Part shown: positions 26,290-34,485 of the stretch, in pieces | Layout: each line of letters begins with the position of its first letter | How positions within the stretch are numbered: position 1 is the first letter of the stretch | DNA from: Albidovulum sediminicola | Lineage (GTDB): Bacteria > Pseudomonadota > Alphaproteobacteria > Rhodobacterales > Rhodobacteraceae | NCBI RefSeq assembly: GCF_025751575.1 | Contig: NZ_JAOWLA010000003.1 | Coordinates: 124,001-188,000 of the forward strand | Length of the DNA stretch: 64,000 nt | Direction: 5' to 3' | The notes under the pieces: generated by a model | The model's input: only the letters and a program-made list of their open reading frames with translations | The model's database searches: none | Told to the model about the DNA's origin: nothing | Position numbers and translations under genes: made by a program

Positions 26290-27245
26290 CCCAGCACCCA
26301 TTCGATCAGGGCGAGCACGGCCGTCAGCCCGACAAGGAGCGCGACCATCGCCCGGTAGAGCCCGAGCCCCCGCAAAAGGTCGGCGGGCGCGGGGTCGGGG
26401 GCGGTGCCGTTGACCCAGGGCTCCTCAGCCACGCGGTCGGCATAGACGCGCGGGCCCGATAGGCGCACGCCCAGCGCGCCGGCCATCGCGGCCTCCGGCC
26501 AGCCCGCGTTCGGGGAGCGGTGGTGGCGCGCGTCGCGGGCCATGGTGGCAAGCCCCTCGCGCCAGCGGCCCGAGGACAACCCTGACACCGCCGCCAGCAA
26601 CAGGCCGGTCAGGCGCGCCGGGATCAGGTTCGCGACGTCGTCGATGCGCGCCGACGCCCAGCCGAAGGCTTCGTGCCGGGGTGTGTGGTGGCCGATCATG
26701 GAATCGAGCGTGTTGATCGCCTTGTAGCCGACGATCCCGGGCAGGCCGAAGACCATGCCCCAGAACCAGGGCGCGACCACTCCGTCCGAAGCGTTCTCCG
26801 ACAGGCTCTCCATCGCTGCCCGCGCCACGCCCGCGCTGTCGAGCTGGGCCGGATCGCGGCCGACGATCATCGCCACCGCCTGGCGTGCCCCATCAAGGTC
26901 GCCCTTGGCGAGTGGCCGCGCCACCGCTGCCACATGGTCGTTGAGCGAACGGGACGCGAGCAGCGGCCAGGCCAGGAGCCCCTCGATCACCACGCCCCTC
27001 CAGCCATCCGGCAGGAGGCTGGTCACGATCACCGCGATCTCGACGCAAAGGCCGACGACGGCAAGCGCCGCGACCACTCCGGCCAGGCGCCGCAGGAGGG
27101 GGTCGGTTTCCTCGATGTTGAGCCACTGGTCGAGCCGGTCGATCAGCCGCCCGATCCAGGTGACGGGGTGGCCGATCAGCCGGAACAGCGGCCCGGGCCA
27201 GCCCACCGCCGCATCGACCAGAAGCGCCACCAGCATTGCCGTCAT
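26286..27245 (-). CDS. cbiB: Adenosylcobinamide-phosphate synthase CbiB
   Basis: Membrane enzyme that attaches aminopropanol (or its phosphate) to adenosylcobyric acid; called CobD in P. denitrificans. The 319-residue protein has four or more hydrophobic segments (about 3-18, 48-72, 140-165, 195-215, 290-318) and the conserved SLSENASDGVVAPWFWG motif near 150-166. Its ATG follows the kinase stop by one base. A longer reading into the kinase gene is not needed for the family length. Confidence 0.93.
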   Translation of the reverse strand: MTAMLVALLVDAAVGWPGPLFRLIGHPVTWIGRLIDRLDQWLNIEETDPLLRRLAGVVAALAVVGLCVEIAVIVTSLLPDGWRGVVIEGLLAWPLLASRSLNDHVAAVARPLAKGDLDGARQAVAMIVGRDPAQLDSAGVARAAMESLSENASDGVVAPWFWGMVFGLPGIVGYKAINTLDSMIGHHTPRHEAFGWASARIDDVANLIPARLTGLLLAAVSGLSSGRWREGLATMARDARHHRSPNAGWPEAAMAGALGVRLSGPRVYADRVAEEPWVNGTAPDPAPADLLRGLGLYRAMVALLVGLTAVLALIEWVLG

Positions 27246-27246
27246 G

Positions 27247-28062
27247 TCATTCCCCCAAGCGAAACCGGACCATCCCGCGAAGCCCGGCGGCGCGCAGACG
27301 CGCCCGCCAGTCCTCCGGCACGGTCCGGGGGGCAAATAGCAGGGCGCGCGCCGCTCCGGTATGGGCAATCGCGAATCCGAGCGCGCCAATGTCGCGGGCC
27401 AGCGCCTCGGTCGGGTCGCCCGCCGGGCCGCGGAGCGCCAGCGTGCGGCGCGCGGACGTGCTGCTCAGCGCGGCCAGAAGCCCGGCGTCGCGCGCGCGGG
27501 CCGCCTCCGACCAGCGGGGCAGGAGGTCCGAGATGTCGGCGAAGCGGCCGTCCTGCGGATCGGTCCGTTGCATCGGGCCGAAAAAGCCGCCCACCGCCTC
27601 CAGCGCCGGAAGCGGCGCGGTGCGCCCCATCGCCCGGCCCAGCCGCGAGGCCCAGATCAGCCGCTCGGGCGCGGGGAACATCAGGGGGTCGCTTGCCCCC
27701 TCGCAGGCGATGCAGGCGCGGGCCAGATCCTCGGGCGGCCCCGCCCAGCCCGCAAGGCGCGCCAACGCGACGAGTGCCGCGGTCGACGCCCCCGCCCCCC
27801 CACCCAGCGGCATCGCGGCACGCAAGCCAAAGCGGCCCGACGCCGCGAGGCCCAGCGCCGAGAGCAGCCGCCGCGCCCGTTGCGGCGTGATCAGCCTTTG
27901 GCCGTGGCCATGCAGATGGAGGCCGGGGCCGGGCCGGCGGATTCCGTCAAGGGTCAGCGCCGGGCAGGGGAGCGTCACCAGCACGACCGGCCCATCGGCG
28001 CCAAGGCGTCCCTGCAACAGCTCTCCGAAATGCCCCGCCACACGGGTTGTGTGCGGGGTCAT
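27247..28062 (-). CDS. GHMP-family kinase, probable L-threonine kinase
   Basis: A 271-residue GHMP-superfamily kinase with the N-terminal RVAGHFGELLQG motif and the ATP-binding glycine-rich loop PLGGGAGASTAALVALA (about 88-104). In this context it should phosphorylate L-threonine for the decarboxylase two genes downstream, the role of PduX in Salmonella and of BluE in Rhodobacterales. I cannot tell from the sequence alone which of the two it is closer to, so no symbol is given. It overlaps the phosphatase gene by 4 nt. Confidence 0.8.
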   Translation of the reverse strand: MTPHTTRVAGHFGELLQGRLGADGPVVLVTLPCPALTLDGIRRPGPGLHLHGHGQRLITPQRARRLLSALGLAASGRFGLRAAMPLGGGAGASTAALVALARLAGWAGPPEDLARACIACEGASDPLMFPAPERLIWASRLGRAMGRTAPLPALEAVGGFFGPMQRTDPQDGRFADISDLLPRWSEAARARDAGLLAALSSTSARRTLALRGPAGDPTEALARDIGALGFAIAHTGAARALLFAPRTVPEDWRARLRAAGLRGMVRFRLGE

Positions 28063-28637
28063 GCGGGTGTCCAGTTGACCGAGATGATGCCGAAGCCGCC
28101 GCCGTCCAGCGGGCGCAGCCGTGTGGCTGACAGGGGCGCCACGTCGAAAGCGAGCGCCGCGCCGGGGCTGCCAAGGGCCAGGGCCAGCGCCGCGCGCACG
28201 ATCCCGGCATGGGCGACGATCGCGACCGTGCCGTCGCGGCGCGCGGCCCCCCCGATCGCGGGGGCGGCGCGGGCGCAGAGATCGGCGAAGCTTTCCCCGC
28301 CCGGCGGGCGATGGTCGGCCAGCGCCGCGCCCGAAAGCGCGCCGATGTCTGGAAGCGCGCTGTAGGGCTGGCCGTCCCATTGCCCGAAATCCTGTTCCCA
28401 AAGCGCGGCGTCCTCGGTCGCGGTCGCATCGGGCCAGATCGCGTCCAGCGTCTGACGGCAGCGCAGGGCCGGGCTGACGGACAGGTGGTCGGGCTGCCCC
28501 AGCGCCTTGCGCAGCGCGGCGATGGAGGCAGCGTTGCGCAGATCGGCCGGAACGTCGGTCCGGCCGCAGAGCCGTCCGCCGGTGATGGCGGGCGCATGGC
28601 GGATCAAGATCAACTCTGTCGCGCGTCCGCACCCCAC
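28059..28637 (-). CDS. Histidine phosphatase, probable alpha-ribazole phosphatase
   Basis: A 192-residue phosphoglycerate-mutase-like phosphatase. The catalytic RHA motif follows LILI at about residues 13-15, and the second histidine is in IVAHAG near 143-148. The expected role is removal of phosphate from alpha-ribazole phosphate or adenosylcobalamin phosphate (CobC of Salmonella). The start is GTG at 28637 with GAGGGA upstream; longer readings run into cobU. It heads the minus-strand operon, only 51 nt from the divergent cobU start. Confidence 0.83.
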   Translation of the reverse strand: MGCGRATELILIRHAPAITGGRLCGRTDVPADLRNAASIAALRKALGQPDHLSVSPALRCRQTLDAIWPDATATEDAALWEQDFGQWDGQPYSALPDIGALSGAALADHRPPGGESFADLCARAAPAIGGAARRDGTVAIVAHAGIVRAALALALGSPGAALAFDVAPLSATRLRPLDGGGFGIISVNWTPA

Positions 28638-28688
28638 TGTCGCATTCCCTCTTTCGTGACCGGCCCGTTTCTGCTTTGAGACCGGAGC

Positions 28689-29195
28689 ATGAGCAAGACG
28701 ATACTGATCACCGGGGGCGCCCGATCGGGCAAAAGCGGCATCGCCGAGACGATCGCGCTGCGGCTGGCGCCCCGCGCGGTCTATATCGCCACCGCCGAGG
28801 TGCGCGACGCGGAGATGGCCTCTCGCGTGGCGCAGCACCAGTCGCGCCGGGGGCAGGAGTGGTCGACGATCGCCGAACCCATCGACCTGATCGGCGCGCT
28901 GGCCGCCAGCGACGGGCAGGGGCCGCGGCTTGTCGATTGCCTGACACTCTGGCTCACCAACCTGATGCTGGGCGGTCATGACTGGCGGGCCGCGGGCCGC
29001 GCGCTGTCCGAGGCCCTGCCCCGCCAAGGCGACCCCGTCCTCCTCGTGACCAACGAGGTCGGCAGCGGGATCGTTCCCGAAAACGCCCTTGCCCGGGAGT
29101 TCCGCGATGCGGCCGGGCTTCTCAACCAATGGATCGCCGCCGCCTCGGATGAGGTCATCCTGGCGGTGTCCGGTCTGCCGCTGAAAGTGAAATGA
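28689..29195 (+). CDS. cobU: Adenosylcobinamide kinase / guanylyltransferase
   Basis: Bifunctional enzyme (CobP in P. denitrificans) that phosphorylates adenosylcobinamide and transfers GMP to form AdoCbi-GDP. The 168-residue protein has the P-loop ITGGARSGKSGIAE (about 7-20), VDCLTLWLTNL (about 78-88) and NEVGSGIVPEN (about 119-129), all family hallmarks. The ATG has GGAG upstream. First gene of the plus-strand cobU-cobT-cobS unit. Confidence 0.95.
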   Translation: MSKTILITGGARSGKSGIAETIALRLAPRAVYIATAEVRDAEMASRVAQHQSRRGQEWSTIAEPIDLIGALAASDGQGPRLVDCLTLWLTNLMLGGHDWRAAGRALSEALPRQGDPVLLVTNEVGSGIVPENALAREFRDAAGLLNQWIAAASDEVILAVSGLPLKVK

Positions 29196-29196
29196 C

Positions 29197-30216
29197 ATGA
29201 GCCTGCCTTCGATCGCCTCGCTTGCCGAAATTCCCGCGCTTGCCGATGTCCTGCCCGCTGCGGACGCCGCCGCCGCCGAGGCCGCCCGTGCGCGCCAGAA
29301 TTCGCTGACCAAGCCGCCCGGATCGCTCGGCCGGCTGGAGCAACTGGCGGAGTTCATGGCGACCTGGCGCGGCACCGCCCGGCCCGAGATCTGGCGCGCG
29401 CAGGCGCTGGTCTTTGCCGGCAACCATGGCATCTGCGCGCAGGGCGTGAACCCCTATCCGCAGGAAGTGACCGCGCAGATGGTCGCGAACTTCGAACAGG
29501 GCGGCGCGGCGATCAACCAGCTTTGCGCGGTCAACGGCGCCGACCTGACCGTGATCGCGCTGGAGCTTGGCCGCCCGACGGCGGACTTCACCGAAGGTCC
29601 GGCGATGTCCGAGGCCGACTGCCTGGACGCATTCTGGCAGGGCGCCTCGGCGGTGGATGAGGGCGCGGACGTGCTGATCCTGGGCGAAATGGGCATCGGA
29701 AACTCCACCGTCGCGGCGGCCTTGGCGGCCGCCTGCTTCGGCGGGCCGGTCGCGGAATGGGTGGGTCCCGGCACCGGGTCGGACAAGGCGGGCATCCACC
29801 GCAAGATCGACGCGATCGAGCGTGGGCTGAAACGGCACGAGGGCGTTCTGGGCGATGCCATGGCGGTTCTGGCCGCGCTCGGCGGGCGGGAACAGGCGGC
29901 GATCTGCGGCGCGGTGATGGCGGCCCGTTCGGCGCGCATCCCGGTGATCCTTGACGGGTTCATATGTAGTGCCGCCGCGGCGGTCCTTTACGCCGCGGAC
30001 AAGCGGCTTCTGGACCACTGCCTTGTCGGCCATGCCTCGGCCGAGCCCGGCCACCGCAAGTTGCTGGCGGCGATCCACAAGCGCCCGGTTCTGGAGTTTG
30101 ACATGCGGCTCGGCGAAGGGTCCGGCGCGGCGCTGGCGCTGGGCATCCTGCGCGCCGCGCTCGCCTGCCACAACGGCATGGCCACCTTCGGCGAGGCCGG
30201 GGTGTCGGAGGCGTGA
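29197..30216 (+). CDS. cobT: Nicotinate-nucleotide--DMB phosphoribosyltransferase
   Basis: Activates dimethylbenzimidazole to alpha-ribazole 5'-phosphate (CobU in P. denitrificans). The 339-residue protein has KPPGSLGRLEQLA (about 40-52), FAGNHGICAQGVNPYP (about 72-87), GEMGIGNSTVAAAL (about 165-178) and a catalytic glutamate near the C-terminus (RLGEGSGAALALG). It starts one base after the cobU stop and overlaps cobS. Not to be confused with the CobT subunit of cobaltochelatase, which is absent here. Confidence 0.95.
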   Translation: MSLPSIASLAEIPALADVLPAADAAAAEAARARQNSLTKPPGSLGRLEQLAEFMATWRGTARPEIWRAQALVFAGNHGICAQGVNPYPQEVTAQMVANFEQGGAAINQLCAVNGADLTVIALELGRPTADFTEGPAMSEADCLDAFWQGASAVDEGADVLILGEMGIGNSTVAAALAAACFGGPVAEWVGPGTGSDKAGIHRKIDAIERGLKRHEGVLGDAMAVLAALGGREQAAICGAVMAARSARIPVILDGFICSAAAAVLYAADKRLLDHCLVGHASAEPGHRKLLAAIHKRPVLEFDMRLGEGSGAALALGILRAALACHNGMATFGEAGVSEA

Positions 30217-30974
30217 GCCGCCCTGCCGGCATCGCGTTGCGCCTGGACGAGCTTCGGCTCGCGCTGATGCTGCTGACCCGCCTGCCGGTCGGCCGGATCG
30301 AGGGTGCCGCGCCTTCGATGGCGGCCTCCGCCTGGGCCTGGCCGCTGGCGGGCGTGGCGGTGGGCGCCATCGCCGCGCTGGTGCTGGCGCTTATGCAGGG
30401 GCTCGGCTTGCCACCGGTGCCCGCCGCGCTGCTGGCACTCGCGGTGGGTGCAGTGGCGACGGGCGCCATGCATGAGGACGGTTTGGCGGATCTGGCCGAT
30501 GGCTTTGGCGGCGGGGCCACCCGTGACCGCAAGCTGGAGATCATGCGCGATAGCCGGATCGGCAGCTACGGGGTCGTGGCGCTGGCGCTGTCGCTGGGCT
30601 TTCGCGCCTCGGCCATCGCGGCTCTGGCGCCGGACGGCGCGGGCTGGGCGTTGATCGGGCTCGCGGCGATCAGCCGGGCGATGCTTCCCGCGGCACTTGT
30701 CCTGATGCCGGCGGCCCGGGGGGACGGGCTGGGCAAAGCCGCGCGGGGCGAGGAGACGCCCGCCCTTCACGCGCTAGCGATCGGCTTGCTTTGCCTGCTT
30801 CCGTTGGGCGTGGGGGCCGCAATCATCACGCTTGGCGCGGTTGCGCTTGCCTCTGGCGCGCTTGGCCTGCTTGCGAAGCGCCAGATCGGCGGCCAGACCG
30901 GCGACGTTCTGGGGGCGATGCAACAGGTGGGCGAGATCGCCGGATGGGCCGCGCTTCTGGCACTTGCCGCCTGA
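30213..30974 (+). CDS. cobS: Adenosylcobinamide-GDP ribazoletransferase
   Basis: Integral membrane enzyme joining AdoCbi-GDP and alpha-ribazole, the last assembly step (CobV in P. denitrificans). The 253-residue protein has about six hydrophobic segments and the conserved acidic motif MHEDGLADLADGFGGG (about 89-104) that binds metal and substrate. The start is GTG in an overlap with cobT. Not the CobS chelatase subunit. Confidence 0.94.
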   Translation: MSRPAGIALRLDELRLALMLLTRLPVGRIEGAAPSMAASAWAWPLAGVAVGAIAALVLALMQGLGLPPVPAALLALAVGAVATGAMHEDGLADLADGFGGGATRDRKLEIMRDSRIGSYGVVALALSLGFRASAIAALAPDGAGWALIGLAAISRAMLPAALVLMPAARGDGLGKAARGEETPALHALAIGLLCLLPLGVGAAIITLGAVALASGALGLLAKRQIGGQTGDVLGAMQQVGEIAGWAALLALAA

Positions 30975-31022
30975 GCGCCGGATTTTATCAAACAGCTTCC
31001 AGGGCCAAGTTAGGCTGTGCAA

Positions 31023-31050
31023 GGGTTTAACCGAACCCCTCTTTATTTTT
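31023..31050 (+). terminator. Possible weak terminator after cobS
   Basis: A short hairpin (GGGTT/AACCC) is followed by CTCTTTATTTTT. The stem is only five pairs, so this may instead be part of the leader of the following aminotransferase gene. Confidence 0.3.
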
Positions 31051-31060
31051 GATCAAAAAT
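31045..31060. promoter_or_regulatory. Perfect 16-bp palindrome, candidate operator
   Basis: ATTTTTGATCAAAAAT is a perfect palindrome in an AT-rich island 36 nt upstream of the aminotransferase start, where base composition differs sharply from the surroundings. It looks like the binding site of a dimeric repressor such as a GntR- or Lrp-type protein; the identity of the regulator cannot be seen. Confidence 0.55.
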
Positions 31061-31095
31061 TTGCCAAAAGCACTCCAGTTTTGCAGGAGAGTCGC

Positions 31096-32469
31096 ATGGC
31101 CCCGAACCCCGCTCTGATCGCCGGTGTGAACCGCGCCCGTCTGCAAGCCTTCGCAACGCGCGAAGGCCGCCGTTTCGCACAGTCACGGCCCGTCACCCGC
31201 AAGGCCCTGGAAAAGGGCGCGAAAACCTATCTGGACGGCGTGCCGATGCACTGGATGCGGGACTGGCCGATGCCCTTCCCGATGCTGGTGGCCGAGGCCA
31301 AGGGCGCGCGGCTGACCGATCTTGACGGCTACGGGATCGACGATTTCTGCCTGGGCGATACCGGGTCGATGTTCGGCCATTCACCCGCTCCGGTCGCCAA
31401 GGCGATTCGCAAGCAGGCGCGCAACGGTCTGACCTATATGCTTCCGACCGAGGCGGCGCTGAAGGCCGGGCGACTTCTGACCGAGCGCTTCGGCGACTTC
31501 CGCTGGCAGATCGCGACGACCGCAACGGACGCCAACCGCTTCGCCCTGCGCGTCGCCCGCGCGGTGACGGGGCGTCCAAAGGTCCTGGTCTTCAACGGTT
31601 GCTACCACGGCACCGTTGACGACGCGATGGTGGAGCTTCATGGCGGCCAGACCCGCACCCGGCCCGGTCTTGTCGGTCAGGTCACGGATCTTTCGACGCT
31701 GGCGGTCTCATGCGAGTTCAACGACCTTGCCGGGGTCGAGGCGGCGCTGAAGTCCGGCGATGTCGCCGCGATCCTGACAGAGCCGGTGATGACCAATTCG
31801 TGCATGGTGCTGCCCGCCCCCGGCTTCCACGACGGGCTGCGACGGCTCGCCACCCAGTACGGTGCCCTGCTGATCATCGACGAGACGCATACGATTTCCT
31901 CCGGTCTTGGGGGCTATACCGGCGTTCACGGGCTGGACCCGGATCTTTTCGTGGTCGGCAAATGCGTGGCGGGCGGCATGCCCACCGCCGTCTGGGGTCT
32001 GCGCCCCAAGGTGGCGGAGGCGTTCCGCGCCTATGACGCGGCGCGCCCCTCGGGCCATTCCGGCATGGGCACGACGCTTTCGGCCAATCCGATGCAGTTC
32101 GCCTGCCTGGTCGCGAACCTGTCTGAGGTGATGACGGCCGAAAACTACGCCCGCATGGAGAAGGGCGCCGCCCGGCTGCACGCGGGTCTCGCCGCCGTGA
32201 TTGAAAAGCACAAGGCGCCCTGGCATGTCGTGCGGGTTGGCGCGCGGGTCGAATTCATCTGCGCCCCCGGGCCGCTGAAGAACGGGGCCGAGGCGGCGGC
32301 CGCCCATGTGCACGAGGTCGAGGCCGCGCTGCATACCGGGCTTCTGAACCGGGGCTGCCTGATCGCGCCCTTCCACAACATGATGCTGGTCAGCCCGGTG
32401 ACCCGGAAACGCCAGATCGATCGCCTGATCGGCGCCTTCGATGAAATCCTGACCGAGCTTTTTGCCTGA
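31096..32469 (+). CDS. Class III PLP-dependent aminotransferase (variant)
   Basis: A 457-residue aminotransferase in the glutamate-semialdehyde aminomutase / class III fold. The PLP lysine is Lys289 (FVVGKCVAGGMP) and the Walker-like DE motif is LLIIDETHTISSG (259-270) instead of the common DEVxTGFR. The usual SGTEA phosphate-cup motif reads TTATDANRFALR (141-152). The ATG at 31096 has AGGAG upstream. It precedes a glutamine-synthetase-like ligase by 8 nt, so the pair probably handles an amine or amino acid. Substrate not identifiable. Confidence 0.82.
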   Translation: MAPNPALIAGVNRARLQAFATREGRRFAQSRPVTRKALEKGAKTYLDGVPMHWMRDWPMPFPMLVAEAKGARLTDLDGYGIDDFCLGDTGSMFGHSPAPVAKAIRKQARNGLTYMLPTEAALKAGRLLTERFGDFRWQIATTATDANRFALRVARAVTGRPKVLVFNGCYHGTVDDAMVELHGGQTRTRPGLVGQVTDLSTLAVSCEFNDLAGVEAALKSGDVAAILTEPVMTNSCMVLPAPGFHDGLRRLATQYGALLIIDETHTISSGLGGYTGVHGLDPDLFVVGKCVAGGMPTAVWGLRPKVAEAFRAYDAARPSGHSGMGTTLSANPMQFACLVANLSEVMTAENYARMEKGAARLHAGLAAVIEKHKAPWHVVRVGARVEFICAPGPLKNGAEAAAAHVHEVEAALHTGLLNRGCLIAPFHNMMLVSPVTRKRQIDRLIGAFDEILTELFA

Positions 32470-32477
32470 GGACGACC

Positions 32478-33866
32478 ATGACCCAGACCTGCCCCTCGGG
32501 CGCGACCCTTGCCGAAGCCGAAGCCTTTCTGGACGCCCACCCGGAAATCGAAGCCTTCGACATCATCCTTCACGATTCCAACGGGATCGGGCGCGGCAAG
32601 ATCATCCGCCGGCACGAGCTTATCTCGATCTACAAGTCCGGTCGGCACATGCCGATCTCCATCCTTGGGCTCGATATCTGCGGCGAGGATGTGCATGAAA
32701 CCGGCCTGATCTGGGACCAGGGCGACGGCGACCTGCGCGCATGGCCGATCCCCGGGACGCTGAAGCCGCTGCATAACACCACGCCGCCGCGGGGCGAGGT
32801 CTTCCTGTCGCTCTACGAGCTGGACGGGACGCCGATGACCTCGGACCCGCGCCATGCGCTGCAACGCCAGGTCGACCTGCTGGCCGCAGACGGGCTGCGT
32901 CCCGCCGGAGCGTTCGAACTGGAGTTCTTCCTGCTTGCCAACGACCGGGGGCCGGATGGCAAGGTCCAGCCCGCGCGCGACGTGCTGGACGGGCGCCATT
33001 CCCGCAAGACCGAGGTCTATTCCGTCGATCACCTGCACGGGATGCTGCCCCTCTTCTCCGACATCTACGCGGCGGCGGAGAAGGCGGGGATCAAGGCGGA
33101 GACCATGATCTCCGAATACGCGCCGGGCCAGTATGAGCTGACGCTGCACTACCGCGAGGATGTGATGCAGGCGGCCGACGACCTGATCCGGCTGAAGCGC
33201 ATCGTGCGGGCGCAGGCACGGGCGCATGGCGTGACTGCCTGTTTCATGGCCAAGCCGGTGGAGGAATACGCGGGTTCAGGCATGCATTTCCACGTCTCGC
33301 TTCAGGATGGCGAGGGCCGGAACGTCTTTGCCGAAAAGGAAGAGGGCAAGTGGACCGACACGATCCTGCATGCGTTGGGCGGCATGCGGGACACGATGGC
33401 CGAATCCATGCTGGTCTTTGCCCCGCATGCCAATTCCTGGCGTCGTTTCGCGAACCAGAGCTACGCGCCGGTCTCGACCAACTGGGGCGTCAACAACCGG
33501 TCCGTCGCGCTCAGGATTCCGGCGGGCGATCTGCGCGCGCGCCGGATCGAGCATCGCCCCTCGGGCGTCGATGCGAACCCCTATCTGGTGGCCACGATCA
33601 TCCTCGCGGCGATCCGGCACGGGCTGGCCAACCGGATCGACCCGGGGCCCGAGACCACCGGGAACGGCTATGCGGATGACGACGGCGGCGCGATGCCGCG
33701 CGACTGGCGCACGGCGATCGAGGCGGCGCGGAACTCCGCCTTCCTGAAGGACGCGCTGGGTGAGGACATGCACCGCACCTTCACCGAGGTGAAGGCCGCA
33801 GAATACGCGCGCGTCAACCGCACGGTGTCGGAGCTTGATTTCGACCTTTATCTGCACACGGTCTGA
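32478..33866 (+). CDS. Glutamine-synthetase-family ligase, gamma-glutamylpolyamine type
   Basis: A 462-residue type I/III glutamine-synthetase fold. Metal-binding motifs are visible: FELEFFLLA (about 152-160), SEYAPGQYELTL (about 213-224) and GSGMHFHVSL (about 264-273), and ATP/substrate residues in NSWRRF. The adenylylation-loop tyrosine motif of housekeeping GlnA is not seen. Such relatives ligate glutamate to polyamines or other amines (PuuA type). It is in an operon with a class III aminotransferase, supporting amine catabolism as nitrogen source; this is inference. Confidence 0.82.
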   Translation: MTQTCPSGATLAEAEAFLDAHPEIEAFDIILHDSNGIGRGKIIRRHELISIYKSGRHMPISILGLDICGEDVHETGLIWDQGDGDLRAWPIPGTLKPLHNTTPPRGEVFLSLYELDGTPMTSDPRHALQRQVDLLAADGLRPAGAFELEFFLLANDRGPDGKVQPARDVLDGRHSRKTEVYSVDHLHGMLPLFSDIYAAAEKAGIKAETMISEYAPGQYELTLHYREDVMQAADDLIRLKRIVRAQARAHGVTACFMAKPVEEYAGSGMHFHVSLQDGEGRNVFAEKEEGKWTDTILHALGGMRDTMAESMLVFAPHANSWRRFANQSYAPVSTNWGVNNRSVALRIPAGDLRARRIEHRPSGVDANPYLVATIILAAIRHGLANRIDPGPETTGNGYADDDGGAMPRDWRTAIEAARNSAFLKDALGEDMHRTFTEVKAAEYARVNRTVSELDFDLYLHTV

Positions 33867-33891
33867 CCGGCGGAGACCACCGGCGGTCCCC

Positions 33892-33926
33892 AAAAAGAAA
33901 AGGCCCGCCGCTAGCGGCGGGCCTTT
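33892..33926 (-). terminator. Bidirectional terminator between the ligase and ialB genes
   Basis: A perfect 24-nt palindrome (AGGCCCGCCGCT with its complement, 33901-33924) has a T-rich tract on the minus-strand side (33892-33900) and TTT on the plus side. It can end the convergent transcripts from both neighbours. Confidence 0.85.
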
Positions 33927-33945
33927 GGCATTCGTGGGTGCTGGA

Positions 33946-34485
33946 TCAGTTGGCGCAGCGCTTGGCCGCTTCGTCCACGGTCGCGGTGAACCCGGTGAGG
34001 GAGAAGGTGTCCTGCGTCTGCGTGCCACGGCCGGAGCGGGCCTTGACCACGGCCTTGGCGCCCGCCTTCATCGCGGCGACGATCTGGGCATCCATATCGC
34101 CGTTCTGGGACCAGGCGACCTCGGGGTCGGCGGCGCTGTTGAGGAACAGCTCGAAGGTCTTGCCGTCGATCTCAAGCGTGGGTGAGCTGGCCTCGTCAAA
34201 AGGATAGCCGCCGGAGAACGACACCTCGCCGGCGGAGCTGCCGGGGCGGAAGGTCACGAACAGCAGGATATCGCCACGGCGCACCGAAACGGCCTTGCCG
34301 TCCTTGGTGTTGACGGTTTCGACCGGGGCAGAGACGCTCCAGCATTCCTTGGGGCTTTCGGAGACATAGAAGCTCCAGTCCCCGTTGGCAGAGACGCGGT
34401 CATTCGCGCTCTGTGCGCCGGCAGCCCCGGCAATCATCGTCGTCGCCACGAACAGGCCGCTCAGCGTTTTCGCTATCGTGTTCAC
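33946..34485 (-). CDS. IalB-family periplasmic protein
   Basis: A 179-residue protein with a Sec signal peptide (about residues 1-24, ending AGAAGAQS) and the invasion-associated locus B fold: WSFYVSESPKECWSVSAP (about 35-52) and two cysteines that should form a disulfide. The family is widespread in alphaproteobacteria, including non-pathogens, and its function is unclear. I chose GTG at 34485 because AGGAGG lies 7 nt upstream; a longer ATG reading lacks a ribosome-binding site and places extra residues before the signal peptide. Single-gene unit. Confidence 0.85.
   Translation of the reverse strand: MNTIAKTLSGLFVATTMIAGAAGAQSANDRVSANGDWSFYVSESPKECWSVSAPVETVNTKDGKAVSVRRGDILLFVTFRPGSSAGEVSFSGGYPFDEASSPTLEIDGKTFELFLNSAADPEVAWSQNGDMDAQIVAAMKAGAKAVVKARSGRGTQTQDTFSLTGFTATVDEAAKRCAN

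Noticed and set aside
30975-31095. A third cobalamin riboswitch after cobS or before the aminotransferase
   Set aside because: None of the conserved aptamer boxes is present; the region is AT-rich with a palindrome instead.
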